A stretch of DNA of 64,000 bases from Rhodospirillaceae bacterium (GTDB lineage Bacteria > Pseudomonadota > Alphaproteobacteria > UBA828), in the NCBI GenBank assembly GCA_002728135.1, contig PBVE01000023.1:284433-348432 (forward strand), in the 5' to 3' direction. The notes beneath the pieces were generated by a model that was given only the letters and a program-made list of their open reading frames with translations, was not told where the DNA came from and made no database searches. The position numbers were made by a program, and so were the translations under genes. Positions 9,719 to 18,204 of this stretch are shown one piece after another; position 1 is the first letter of the stretch, and the number at the start of each line of letters is the position of its first letter.

Positions 9719-10882
9719 CTATACTCGTTTAAAGGGTGAGTGTTTTTCTAAAATTTTTATTTCCCTATCCACGTTAGTAACTTCGTTTGTAAGATACTCA
9801 CTAACTGCCTGACGTAATCCTGGGTGAGCTATCCAATGTGATGAATATGTAGTAGTGGGGATGTAACCGCGCGAAAGTTTATGTCCCCCTTGGGCACCAG
9901 CCTCAATTTTGTTAATTTTATTTGTAATTGCAAAATCAATTGCTTGGTAATAACAGACCTCAAAATGTAAAAATTTATGGTCTTCTATACACCCCCAATT
10001 TCTTCCATATAAAGTATTATTTCCAAGAAAATTTAGTGCAGCACCAATCGGTTTACCTGCCCTCTCGGCTACAATCAAAATTATTTGATCTGCCATTCTA
10101 TTCCCTAAGAGGCTAAAAAAATCACGATTTAAATAGGGAATGCCCCACTTGCGCTGTCCTGTATTTTTGTAAAATGTATAAAATGAATCCCAATGATGCT
10201 CTTTAATACTATCACCGCAAAGGGTTGAAATTTTTATATCATTTATAATTGCTTTCCTTCGTTCTTTTCGTATTTGTTTTCTCTTCGATGAAGAAAATGT
10301 AGATAAAAATTCTTCAAAGTTTTCATAACCCTGATTGAACCAGTGAAATTGTATCCCTGTGCGTTTTAGCATCCCTAATTCACTAAAATTATTCCACTCT
10401 TCTCTCGTTGGAAAAGTTATGTGCAAAGATGATGCACCCATATTTTGGCAATGTTCGATAGCTTTCAAAATTAGTGCTTTCCTTGCAATTTCTGGTTTGT
10501 CTACATTTGGTGAAATTAGCAACCTTGGACCCGTTGCTGGTGTGAACGGGACTGAGACTTGAAGTTTTGGATAATATCTACCGCCCGCTCTGTGAAAAGC
10601 ATCAGCCCAGCCATGATCAAAAACATATTCACCCGCGGAATGCTCTTTTAGATACATTGGCATAGTGCCAACAATATTTGTGCCCGAGTATAGTACAAGG
10701 TGCTGGGCCCTCCAGCCGGTTTCAGAGATTGCAGATCCACTTTCTTCTAATGAAAGAAGAAAGTTAAAGAGCATAAAAGGATGGTTCGAGTTTAAACAGT
10801 GATTCCAAGTGTTTTCCGGAATATCAGTTATGGAGTCAGCTACTTGAACAGTAAATTGGCTTTTTAGAGGGGTGTCTTGCAT
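9719..10882 (-). CDS. DUF482 / FemAB-like acyltransferase-fold protein
   Basis: The 387-residue protein matches the DUF482 (COG3146) family, which has a double GNAT fold and is usually annotated as GNAT acetyltransferase or peptidogalactan-related. Family features seen: EYVFDHGWADAFHRAGGRYYPKLQVSVPFTPATGPRL is present as several blocks (FDHGWA, YYPKLQ, PFTPATGPRLL), SSLHITFP, and a C-terminal FEVCYYQAIDFAI plus IEAGAQGGHKLSRGY. No signal peptide or membrane span is evident, so it should be cytosolic. The true substrate of the family is unknown. It is a separate minus-strand unit, with the next minus gene 64 bases upstream. Confidence 0.85.
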   Translation of the reverse strand: MQDTPLKSQFTVQVADSITDIPENTWNHCLNSNHPFMLFNFLLSLEESGSAISETGWRAQHLVLYSGTNIVGTMPMYLKEHSAGEYVFDHGWADAFHRAGGRYYPKLQVSVPFTPATGPRLLISPNVDKPEIARKALILKAIEHCQNMGASSLHITFPTREEWNNFSELGMLKRTGIQFHWFNQGYENFEEFLSTFSSSKRKQIRKERRKAIINDIKISTLCGDSIKEHHWDSFYTFYKNTGQRKWGIPYLNRDFFSLLGNRMADQIILIVAERAGKPIGAALNFLGNNTLYGRNWGCIEDHKFLHFEVCYYQAIDFAITNKINKIEAGAQGGHKLSRGYIPTTTYSSHWIAHPGLRQAVSEYLTNEVTNVDREIKILEKHSPFKRV

Positions 10883-10946
10883 CTTTAAACTGTTGATTTA
10901 ATTTCTAAAATCTGAATCTAAATGACTAAATTTCTGAAATCTGGAA

Positions 10947-12623
10947 CTATTCCATCTTAAGGCCTGTGCCACTGAGATCTCTTAGATCAGTTACAATATG
11001 AATAAGTGTTGGTTCCATGGAGGATAAAGCGTTTCTGAATACGGGTTCGAATTCATCAGTCTTTCTCACTGTTGAAGCTCTTGCTCCCCAGCCTCTTGCT
11101 GCAGCCGCGAAGTCGGGGCTTTTAATTTTTGTACCGTATTGATTATTTTCTCCATAGTGCACATATTGATGCATAGCTATAGTTCCATAAGCAGAATTAT
11201 CACAAACAATTACAATTATTGGCAGGTTATTCTCGACAGCTGATATTAATTCTTGCCCCGTCATCATAAAACCTCCGTCCCCTGCTATAGCAACGACAGT
11301 ATGCTCCGGATAGGCTATTTTTGCTCCAAATGCTGCTGGCACACTATAACCCATAGCTCCAACAGCAGGTCCAGCTTGAGCCTTAGAGTGTGTATATGAA
11401 CCATGGCGCTGAAACCACGTAGAAAAATTACCGGCATCGCAGGTCATAATAGAATTACTTGGTAAAAGATCACTCATTTTGCTTGCAATAGCCGCTAGAT
11501 CTACATTTCCTATAGAGGGATTATTTTCAGGTTTTGTCCAATCACGGTATATTCTATTAATCTTTTCTCTCCATTCCATTCTACTAGAAGGAGCTTGATC
11601 ACTTAGTTTTTCACTTAAGGCTATAATGGTTGGTTTACTGTCCGCACAGATTGGTATATTTGGTTTGTTGTTAATTAGTCCTTCTTGACTTGGAAATACT
11701 TGTATAAGTGACTGGGACTCTCTAACTAATGAGAAGTCAAGCGAAGTTGCTCCATCAAGCCTTGTGCCTATTCCTATTACCAAATCTACATCAGACCAAA
11801 ATTCATTTTGATAATCGTTTAGAGCTAAGCCAAAATGACCAAAATATCCGGAATAATTTGAATCTATAACACCTTGTCTTCGGAATCCTGCAATAACTCC
11901 TGCTCCAATTTGGGAAGCAAATTTTTCGAGAAGATCATTGCAGCGTTCAAAATTAATCATTTCTCCAGCTATTATGACTGGATACTTAGAACACTCTATC
12001 ATTTCAACTGCAGAATTTATTAATTCTACTTCCGCTAAGATAGTTGCCCTATCAACAGGCTCTATCTCTAATTTATTTTTTACCTCTCCAAAACCTACAT
12101 CTTCAGGTAGTGGGACAATAACAGGTCCCGGTCGTCCTTCCATAGAAATCCTAAGTGCTTCTTCGGTAGCAGAACTAACATCTTCTGCTTTTATAGGCTC
12201 TATGACAGCTTTTGCTACTTGTCCAAACATTTCTGAATAGTTTATTTCTTGAAAAGACTCTAGTCCCAGTTGATCTGTTGGCACTTGTCCTACAAACATG
12301 ACCAAAGGATTGCTATCCTGGCGTGCAGTATGGATTCCTATTGAAGCGTTTGTGGCACCTGGGCCTCTTGTAACAAATGCAACCCCAGGTCTACTTGTGA
12401 GGCGACCATAGGCATCAGCTGCGAATGATGCTCCAGATTCATGTCGTGTATTAATAAATCTTAAAGCATTGTTTTTTGCCCTAATGGCTTCTAACACTGA
12501 AAGATAACTTTCACCAGGTACGCCAAAAATATATTTTACACCATTGTCTATAAGAGTAGAGACAAGAGATTCACCACCATTCATTCCATATGTCCAATCA
12601 TAAAATTTCCCATATTGACTCAA
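10947..12623 (-). CDS. Thiamine-diphosphate-dependent enzyme, acetolactate synthase-like
   Basis: Large-subunit-type ThDP enzyme of the acetolactate synthase / oxalyl-CoA decarboxylase / benzoylformate decarboxylase superfamily. It has the N-terminal pyrimidine-binding domain with the catalytic Glu62 in NTRHESGASFAADAYG, a central Rossmann-like domain (about 195-340), and the C-terminal diphosphate domain with the GDGGFMMTGQEL...CDN cofactor motif. No FAD-specific or regulatory-subunit evidence points to true IlvB, and no ilvN is adjacent, so the 2-keto acid substrate is unknown. The first ATG overlaps ridA by 26 bases; the ATG at 12584 (MNGGESLV) matches family starts better. The operon partners are a RidA-like protein and a hydroxyacid dehydrogenase. 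Confidence 0.85.
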   Translation of the reverse strand: MSQYGKFYDWTYGMNGGESLVSTLIDNGVKYIFGVPGESYLSVLEAIRAKNNALRFINTRHESGASFAADAYGRLTSRPGVAFVTRGPGATNASIGIHTARQDSNPLVMFVGQVPTDQLGLESFQEINYSEMFGQVAKAVIEPIKAEDVSSATEEALRISMEGRPGPVIVPLPEDVGFGEVKNKLEIEPVDRATILAEVELINSAVEMIECSKYPVIIAGEMINFERCNDLLEKFASQIGAGVIAGFRRQGVIDSNYSGYFGHFGLALNDYQNEFWSDVDLVIGIGTRLDGATSLDFSLVRESQSLIQVFPSQEGLINNKPNIPICADSKPTIIALSEKLSDQAPSSRMEWREKINRIYRDWTKPENNPSIGNVDLAAIASKMSDLLPSNSIMTCDAGNFSTWFQRHGSYTHSKAQAGPAVGAMGYSVPAAFGAKIAYPEHTVVAIAGDGGFMMTGQELISAVENNLPIIVIVCDNSAYGTIAMHQYVHYGENNQYGTKIKSPDFAAAARGWGARASTVRKTDEFEPVFRNALSSMEPTLIHIVTDLRDLSGTGLKME

Positions 12624-13065
12624 CTTCTACCGCACAATCTAATGGTAATGAACTACATCCAACAGCTGCTCGAGAGTGAGGCCCAGCTATACCAAAAATA
12701 TCTGATATGAGGTCAGAGGCACCATTACCAACCTTAGGATGGTCAATAAAATCAGAAGTGCAGGCAATTAGAACTCTAATATTTACACATTTTTTTACTA
12801 TTTCTAAATCACCTTTGCATGCTGATTTTAGGTGTGCTATCGCGTTGAGGGTAGCATTTCTAGCTGCTTGATATCCCTGCTCAGTTGTTAGGTTTGCCCC
12901 CAATTTTCCCTTTAGTGACTGGTCTTGTCCTATAAAACAAACTTGTCCAGAGATAAAAATGAGTTTTCCTGTGATTACAAAAGGTACATAACTTGCAACT
13001 GGAATGGGTGGTTGGGGCAAGATAACATTATGTTTCTTTAAATTGTTCTCTATGCTGTTTTTCAT
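12598..13065 (-). CDS. RidA / YjgF / UK114 family protein
   Basis: Rid proteins hydrolyse reactive enamine or imine intermediates. The 155-residue product has the subfamily pattern PQPPIPVASYVPFV near the start, ISGQ, the conserved Arg in GPHSRAAVG and the C-terminal LPLDCAVEVESIWEI. The Arg is the residue that binds the substrate carboxylate in RidA. It belongs to the longer Rid group (about 150 residues) rather than the 128-residue RidA proper. Its 3' end overlaps the ThDP gene, so both are probably co-translated and act on linked chemistry. Confidence is high for the family, low for the substrate. Confidence 0.88.
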   Translation of the reverse strand: MKNSIENNLKKHNVILPQPPIPVASYVPFVITGKLIFISGQVCFIGQDQSLKGKLGANLTTEQGYQAARNATLNAIAHLKSACKGDLEIVKKCVNIRVLIACTSDFIDHPKVGNGASDLISDIFGIAGPHSRAAVGCSSLPLDCAVEVESIWEIL

Positions 13066-13128
13066 TTGTATAACCCATTTTTTTTGTTTGGCATGCGTTA
13101 GTATGTAGCCTTAAATTTTTGTCTAATA

Positions 13129-14094
13129 TTAATTGACCTGATTTGGTGGGTTTTCACCTTTAAAAAACGTTAATAAATTATCAATAGCTTGGAATCCCAT
13201 TCCATCACGTCCCTCTCTTGTTGCACTCCCAATATGAGGGAGAAGAAAGGTATTAACAAGATCGGAATACCTTTTGTCCAATTTAGGTTCTTTATTAAAT
13301 ACATCTAGACCAGCAGATGCCACGTGCCCAGATTTTAGAGCTTCTATAAGTGCGTTGTCATCAATAACTTCACCTCTTGATGTATTTATAACAATTGCAC
13401 CTTTTGGGAGTAAATCTATCCGTTGTTTAGATAAGAAGCCCCTAGTATCTTCGGTTAATGCACAGTGGAGAGAGAGAATGTCAGAGTTTTTTAAAAGAGA
13501 ATCACTAGTAGCATGATAGATTGCCCCGTCTTCCTCTGATGAAGAAAGTTTTTTCCTATTGTGGTAATGAATTTCCAGGCCAAAAATTTTTGCCCTGATT
13601 GCAACTGCCTTCCCAATTCGACCCATACCAAAAATGCCAAGTTTTTTTCCAATAAGACTTTGGCCAATCATAAATTCTGTATGCCAACCAGACCATTTTC
13701 CACTACGAACTAATTTGTCCGCTTCTGCACCTCTTCTTGCGGCACCAAGCATGAGAAGCATAGCAATCTCAGCAGTTGGATTTGTGACTGAGTCAGGTGA
13801 GTTGGTTACTACAATTCCTCTGTTTCTTGCTGCTATCCCGTCAACATTTTCGTGCCCTGCTGTATAGCACGCAATAATTTTAATTGAACTTGATAGAGCA
13901 TTTATTGTGGTCTCATCAAGTTTGTCATTGGAGCAAACAAGTAAAGCATCAGAATCCTTCGATTTTTTAATTAACTCATTCTGAGTATATAAGTTGTCAG
14001 TTGGGTTGATACGGATATCAAAACTTTTCTTTGCCAGATTTTCCACGGCTATTGGCATTTTCCGAGTTATTGTTAATATTTTTTTTTTAGGCAT
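13129..14094 (-). CDS. D-isomer-specific 2-hydroxyacid dehydrogenase (D-glycerate dehydrogenase-like)
   Basis: NAD(P)-dependent reductase of glyoxylate, hydroxypyruvate or related 2-keto acids. The 321-residue product shows the substrate domain followed by a Rossmann segment GKKLGIFGMGRIGKA, the catalytic Arg in INTSRGEVID, the Glu in DVFNKEP and the His in LLPHIGSAT, i.e. the full Arg-Glu-His set. CYTAGHENVD resembles glyoxylate and hydroxypyruvate reductases. It is 63 bases upstream of the RidA-like gene on the same strand and probably heads that operon, which would link reduction of a keto acid to the ThDP enzyme. Exact substrate not determinable from sequence. Confidence 0.88.
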   Translation of the reverse strand: MPKKKILTITRKMPIAVENLAKKSFDIRINPTDNLYTQNELIKKSKDSDALLVCSNDKLDETTINALSSSIKIIACYTAGHENVDGIAARNRGIVVTNSPDSVTNPTAEIAMLLMLGAARRGAEADKLVRSGKWSGWHTEFMIGQSLIGKKLGIFGMGRIGKAVAIRAKIFGLEIHYHNRKKLSSSEEDGAIYHATSDSLLKNSDILSLHCALTEDTRGFLSKQRIDLLPKGAIVINTSRGEVIDDNALIEALKSGHVASAGLDVFNKEPKLDKRYSDLVNTFLLPHIGSATREGRDGMGFQAIDNLLTFFKGENPPNQVN

Positions 14095-14165
14095 TTGTGC
14101 CGCCCAACAGGGATTGAAAAGTTTGTGACATAAAGAAATATTAATTGGATAGATGTAGAGTGTTG

Positions 14166-14333
14166 TTATTTAATCTTAGATTCCTTAAAATCGACATGTT
14201 TTCTTACTACTGGATCATATTTCCTGAGACTTAGTTTTTCACTGTCCGTTCTTGGGTTTTTCCGTGTTGTATAATAAAAACCTGTTCCTGCGGAACTTAC
14301 TAACTTTATGATTATGCTATTGGCTTTGGCCAT
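14166..14333 (-). CDS. rpmG: 50S ribosomal protein L33
   Basis: A 55-codon minus-strand frame reads [20 protein letters not shown] and continues through [18 protein letters not shown] and ends in KESKIK, the classic bacterial L33 pattern. It lacks the CxxC pairs of the zinc-binding paralogue, so it is the zinc-free (C-minus) type. L33 sits in the large subunit near the E site. The start ATG is preceded by a purine-rich GAGGAAAG. It is separated from the hydroxyacid dehydrogenase by about 70 bases and from the 75-residue protein by 84 bases; rpmG near topA is normal for alphaproteobacteria. Confidence 0.95.
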   Translation of the reverse strand: MAKANSIIIKLVSSAGTGFYYTTRKNPRTDSEKLSLRKYDPVVRKHVDFKESKIK

Positions 14334-14417
14334 TTTCTTTCCTCATTACAGAACAAGTTTATAATAAATCAGTTGGGAACATAAACTTCGTAGCTGAGCT
14401 GTCAAGTATATCTGTAA

Positions 14418-14645
14418 TTAGTTTAATTTATCCAGAACTTTTAAACCTTCAGGAGTGATACGGCATACCAGCCATTCTGGCATAATTGGATTATGTTTCC
14501 ATGGCTCAGCCCATCCAGCATTTATACATGCCTTAACAGTCCGGTTGTCAATTTGTTTTCCATCTTTAGAAAATAAAGGCAATTTTCCGCCAGGTTGTTC
14601 TAGCCCGCGTTCTAACCATTGTTTTTGTGCCTTGGTAGGTCGCAT
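14418..14645 (-). CDS. Conserved small alphaproteobacterial protein, function unknown
   Basis: A 75-residue basic, probably soluble protein (start MRPTKAQKQWLERGLEQPGG). The pattern 'RGLEQPGGKLPLF ... G-WAEPW ... P-WLVCRIT-EG' recurs, from my memory of annotated genomes, as a hypothetical protein near topA, rnr and rpmG in alphaproteobacteria. The last 25 residues (WLVCRITPEGLKVL) look like the recognition-helix-to-wing part of a small winged-helix protein, which is an inference only. Its position between rpmG and topA, on the same strand, supports it as a real gene. No membrane segment or signal peptide is seen. Confidence 0.75.
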   Translation of the reverse strand: MRPTKAQKQWLERGLEQPGGKLPLFSKDGKQIDNRTVKACINAGWAEPWKHNPIMPEWLVCRITPEGLKVLDKLN

Positions 14646-14829
14646 AAATTAACCTTTGTATAGTTTGTAAGATACTATGGCCTTGCCTTGGAAAGTTCAA
14701 TCCACTGAGGTTAAAATTAAAGTAAAAAATTTATTTTTTAATTTTTAACTGATTTATCTAATACTCATTAAAACTAGCGTCATATTTCTCTAATCTATGA
14801 TAAATACAATTGTTGTTAGTTGACTTTGA

Positions 14830-17361
14830 TTATAATTTTTTAGATTTTTTAGATTTTTTTTTGCCGCCAGTTTTCTTCTTTCCAGCTTTTTGTCTTTTTG
14901 CTGCTAAAATATCAATTGCTTCTTGAATTGTAAGGCTTTCAGGATCAAATGCTTTTGGAATTGTTGCATTAACACGACCATGTTGAACGTATGGTCCGAA
15001 GCGTCCATCTTTTACAATTATGGATTTCTCATCATCAGGATGAGGTCCAAGATCTTTAAGAGGTTTGCTGGCTCGCCCTTTTGCACTAGCTAGTAGGTCA
15101 ACTGCACGATTGAGTCCTATTGAAAGTATATCATCATCCTTAGCTAGAGATTTATATTTACCGTCGCAATGTACGTATGGGCCATACCGTCCAATACCAG
15201 CGGTTATAGGTTTTGAAAATTCAGGATGGTTCCCAATTGTTCTGGGTAATTCTAAAATTTTAATTGCTATGTCAAGGTCTACATCAGAGGGGAAAATATT
15301 TTGCGGCAGTGAACTGCGTTTAGGTTTCTTATTTTTCTCTGTTATTTCACCAAGCTGAATATATGGGCCAAATCTACCAATTTTTAAGTTTATTGGTTGA
15401 CCTGTATTTGGGTCCAGACCAATTTCTCGAGATTCATCACTTGAGCCTCCTGCAAGAGGCCGTGTAAATTTACATTCTGGGTAATCTGAACAACCTATAA
15501 ATGGACCCATTTTGCCTAATTTTAAACTTAATTTTCCGTTATCACACTTTGGGCAAGTTCTGGGGTCTGCAGAGCCAGATATGACTGGAAACAGATGTGG
15601 GGATAGTTCTTCATCAAGTGCAGAGATCACGTCACGGACTCTAAGATTAGATGTATTTTCAACTGCCTGGCTTAGAGTTTTCCAAAATTCTTCTAAAACA
15701 CCATTCCATTCTATTTGCCCGGCTGATATTTCATCTAGCTGTGTTTCCATCTTGGCTGTGAAATCATACTCAACATAACGTGAGAAAAAGTTCTCTAGAA
15801 AGGTTATTAAAATTCTTCCACGGTCTTCAGGAAAAAAACGGCGATTTTCAAGTCTTACATAATTTCTATCTTGGAGAACTGAAATAATGGAAGCGTATGT
15901 TGATGGACGGCCAATTCCTAAATTTTCCAATTCCTTTACCAAACTTGCTTCACTGAAACGGGGAGGAGGTTCAGTAAAGTGTTGATTAGATAATACTGAA
16001 ACTAATTTGATTGAGTCACCAACTTTTAAGATAGGTAATTGAGTGCTAATTTCTTCATCATCTTGTGTCTCATCTTTACCTTCCTGATAAAGAGCAAGAA
16101 AACCCTTAAATGCAATAGTCGAGCCTGAAGCTCTTAATTCAATTGTATCGGCATTGTTATGAATAGTGATAGTCATCCGGTCAATTTCAGCAGCAGCCAT
16201 TTGACTAGCAAGAGTCCTTTTCCAAATTAATTCATATAGCTTTAACTGATCATTATTAAGTTGGCTTGCTAGTGATGATGGATTTATTTCAAAATTTGTT
16301 GGTCTGATAGCTTCATGTGCTTCCTGTGCATTTTTTGCTTTAACTTTGTAGTATCGTGGTGTTTTAGGAAGGTGTTTAGTGCTAAAATCATTCTCAATTT
16401 TTCTACGAACTTGTTGTAGGGCTTGGTTTGAAATCTGGACACCATCAGTTCGCATATAAGTAATTAAACCAACTCTTTCCCCGTCTATTTCTATACCTTC
16501 ATAAAGTTGTTGTGCTGTTTGCATCGTATTCTTAGCAGAGAATCGAAGTTTCCTTGATGCTTCTTGTTGAAGTGTGGATGTGGTAAACGGGGGGGCAGGG
16601 TTACGGCGGATTCTTTTTGGTTCAATTGAATTCACAGTTAAAGAACCCTCAACTAAATTACGTGCTGAGGTTGCCTCTTCTTCATTTTTAAGACTGAACT
16701 TATCTAATTTTTTTCCATCAAAATGAGTAAGCTTTGCATTAAATTCTCTGCCATCAGGAGCTTGCAGTATTGTGTCTATAGACCAATATTCTTTTGGGGA
16801 AAAGTTTTCAATATTAGACTCTCGCTCTGCTATTAAACGCAGTGCGACTGATTGAACTCTTCCTGCAGATCTTGCTCCAGGTAATTTTCTCCATAGAACT
16901 GGCGATAATGTAAACCCCATTAAATAATCTAATGCTCTACGAGCTCTATATGCATCAATTAGATTATTATCAAGGTTACGAGGATTAGATATGGCTTCTA
17001 AAACTGCATTTTTTGTAATTTCAGTAAAAACGATTCTTTTTATGGATATTCCTTTAAGAGCCCCACGTTGTTTTAACTCATCAAGTACATGCCAAGATAT
17101 TGCCTCACCCTCACGATCAGGGTCAGTAGCTAGGTAAAGATTTTTTGCTCCTTTTGTTGCGTCTCTAATCTTACGAATATGTTGTTCAGACTTTTCACTA
17201 ACCTCCCATAACATTTTAAAATTATTTTCGGGGTCAACGGATCCATTTTTGGGTGGTAAATCCCTTACATGGCCATAAGAAGCGTATACCTTGAAATTAT
17301 TTCCAAGATATTTGTTTATGGTTGTTGCTTTTGCTGGTGATTCAACTATTACAATATCCAT
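14830..17361 (-). CDS. topA: DNA topoisomerase I (type IA)
   Basis: Relaxes negative supercoils by single-strand passage. The 843-residue product begins with the Toprim domain (MDIVIVESPAKATTINKYLG, then the DPDREGE motif), followed by the type IA core with active-site Tyr302 in GLITYMRTDG. The C-terminal region has one clear Cys4 zinc ribbon (TCPKCDNGKLSLKLG, then CSDYPEC), several zinc-less topoisomerase repeats containing G-FGPY motifs, and a Lys-rich tail of about 20 residues. This C-terminal layout is usual for alphaproteobacteria. The 207-base gap upstream replaces the usual dprA gene and contains a TTGACA-like element (minus strand, 17487-17482), so topA may have its own promoter. Confidence 0.96.
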   Translation of the reverse strand: MDIVIVESPAKATTINKYLGNNFKVYASYGHVRDLPPKNGSVDPENNFKMLWEVSEKSEQHIRKIRDATKGAKNLYLATDPDREGEAISWHVLDELKQRGALKGISIKRIVFTEITKNAVLEAISNPRNLDNNLIDAYRARRALDYLMGFTLSPVLWRKLPGARSAGRVQSVALRLIAERESNIENFSPKEYWSIDTILQAPDGREFNAKLTHFDGKKLDKFSLKNEEEATSARNLVEGSLTVNSIEPKRIRRNPAPPFTTSTLQQEASRKLRFSAKNTMQTAQQLYEGIEIDGERVGLITYMRTDGVQISNQALQQVRRKIENDFSTKHLPKTPRYYKVKAKNAQEAHEAIRPTNFEINPSSLASQLNNDQLKLYELIWKRTLASQMAAAEIDRMTITIHNNADTIELRASGSTIAFKGFLALYQEGKDETQDDEEISTQLPILKVGDSIKLVSVLSNQHFTEPPPRFSEASLVKELENLGIGRPSTYASIISVLQDRNYVRLENRRFFPEDRGRILITFLENFFSRYVEYDFTAKMETQLDEISAGQIEWNGVLEEFWKTLSQAVENTSNLRVRDVISALDEELSPHLFPVISGSADPRTCPKCDNGKLSLKLGKMGPFIGCSDYPECKFTRPLAGGSSDESREIGLDPNTGQPINLKIGRFGPYIQLGEITEKNKKPKRSSLPQNIFPSDVDLDIAIKILELPRTIGNHPEFSKPITAGIGRYGPYVHCDGKYKSLAKDDDILSIGLNRAVDLLASAKGRASKPLKDLGPHPDDEKSIIVKDGRFGPYVQHGRVNATIPKAFDPESLTIQEAIDILAAKRQKAGKKKTGGKKKSKKSKKL

Positions 17362-17568
17362 TTTAATCGACCTGCTTTTAATTAGGTTAACTCTTTGAAC
17401 AAATTTTAATATAATTGCTTAAAGCTATATTCTTATCGCCACAAGGATTTATCGTGCCAAAATGGTGATATAGCTACAAAGTGTCAACCAAATGACAGCA
17501 AAGAAATATTAAAAATGTAATTTTTTGGACAATGATTTTATAGATATAGTCTTAATAAATCAGATGTT
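17362..17568. other. Gene-free gap where dprA usually lies
   Basis: In many alphaproteobacteria plsY is followed by dprA and then topA. Here the gap between plsY and topA is only about 200 AT-rich bases with stops in all frames. I see no recognisable DprA remnant, insertion sequence end or hairpin. On the minus strand a TTGACA hexamer lies at 17487-17482, but the -10 is unclear. Confidence 0.5.
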
Positions 17569-18198
17569 CTAAACATTATTTTTATTTTTTAAAAAAGAAA
17601 TTTTTGGTTCTTGTCCTGAAAATAAGCGTTTAATATTTGCCTTATGTTTTGCAATTACTAAAACACTTATAAACAATCCAAGCCAAATCACTAAACTATC
17701 GCCCCAACACCATCCAAGTAGGGGAATACTTGATATTGCGATAATAGCAGCAATAGAAGAAAATTTGGTTGTTATAGCAATAATGATCCACACGCAGCAT
17801 ATTAACAAACCTATAGGCCAATAAAAACCAATTAGAACACCTATGCCTGTTGCTACCCCTTTACCCCCGCGGAATTTAAGCCAAAATGGGAAAATATGAC
17901 CAAGTACAGCTGCAATTGAAACATAAAAGGCCATGTCAAGGCCAAATTCCATAGCTGCAAACACTGGGCCTATCCCTTTAGAAAAATCAAATAAAAGTGT
18001 TATACCAGCGGCAATTTTATTGCCCGACCGTAATACATTAGTAGCACCAATGTTTTTGGATCCAATCTTTCTTGGGTCAGGAAGATTAAAAATCTTAGAG
18101 ATTATAAGACCAAAAGGAACAGATCCAACTAAATAAGCCAAGAAAGCCCCAATAATAAATGGCCATACAAACATAAAACCGCCCATGGGTTCAGGCAT
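17569..18198 (-). CDS. plsY: Glycerol-3-phosphate acyltransferase PlsY
   Basis: Integral membrane enzyme that acylates glycerol-3-phosphate using acyl-phosphate, the first step of phospholipid synthesis. The 209-residue product has the family's motifs: GSVPFG near residue 26, GSKNIGATNVLRSG (motif 2) near 46-60, and FRGGKGVATGIGVL (motif 3) near 110, with five or so hydrophobic segments. An ATG four codons in (MGGFMF) is another possible start. It follows pyrC by six bases, so pyrB-pyrC-plsY form one operon. Confidence 0.95.
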   Translation of the reverse strand: MPEPMGGFMFVWPFIIGAFLAYLVGSVPFGLIISKIFNLPDPRKIGSKNIGATNVLRSGNKIAAGITLLFDFSKGIGPVFAAMEFGLDMAFYVSIAAVLGHIFPFWLKFRGGKGVATGIGVLIGFYWPIGLLICCVWIIIAITTKFSSIAAIIAISSIPLLGWCWGDSLVIWLGLFISVLVIAKHKANIKRLFSGQEPKISFLKNKNNV

Positions 18199-18204
18199 TA
18201 TGTT

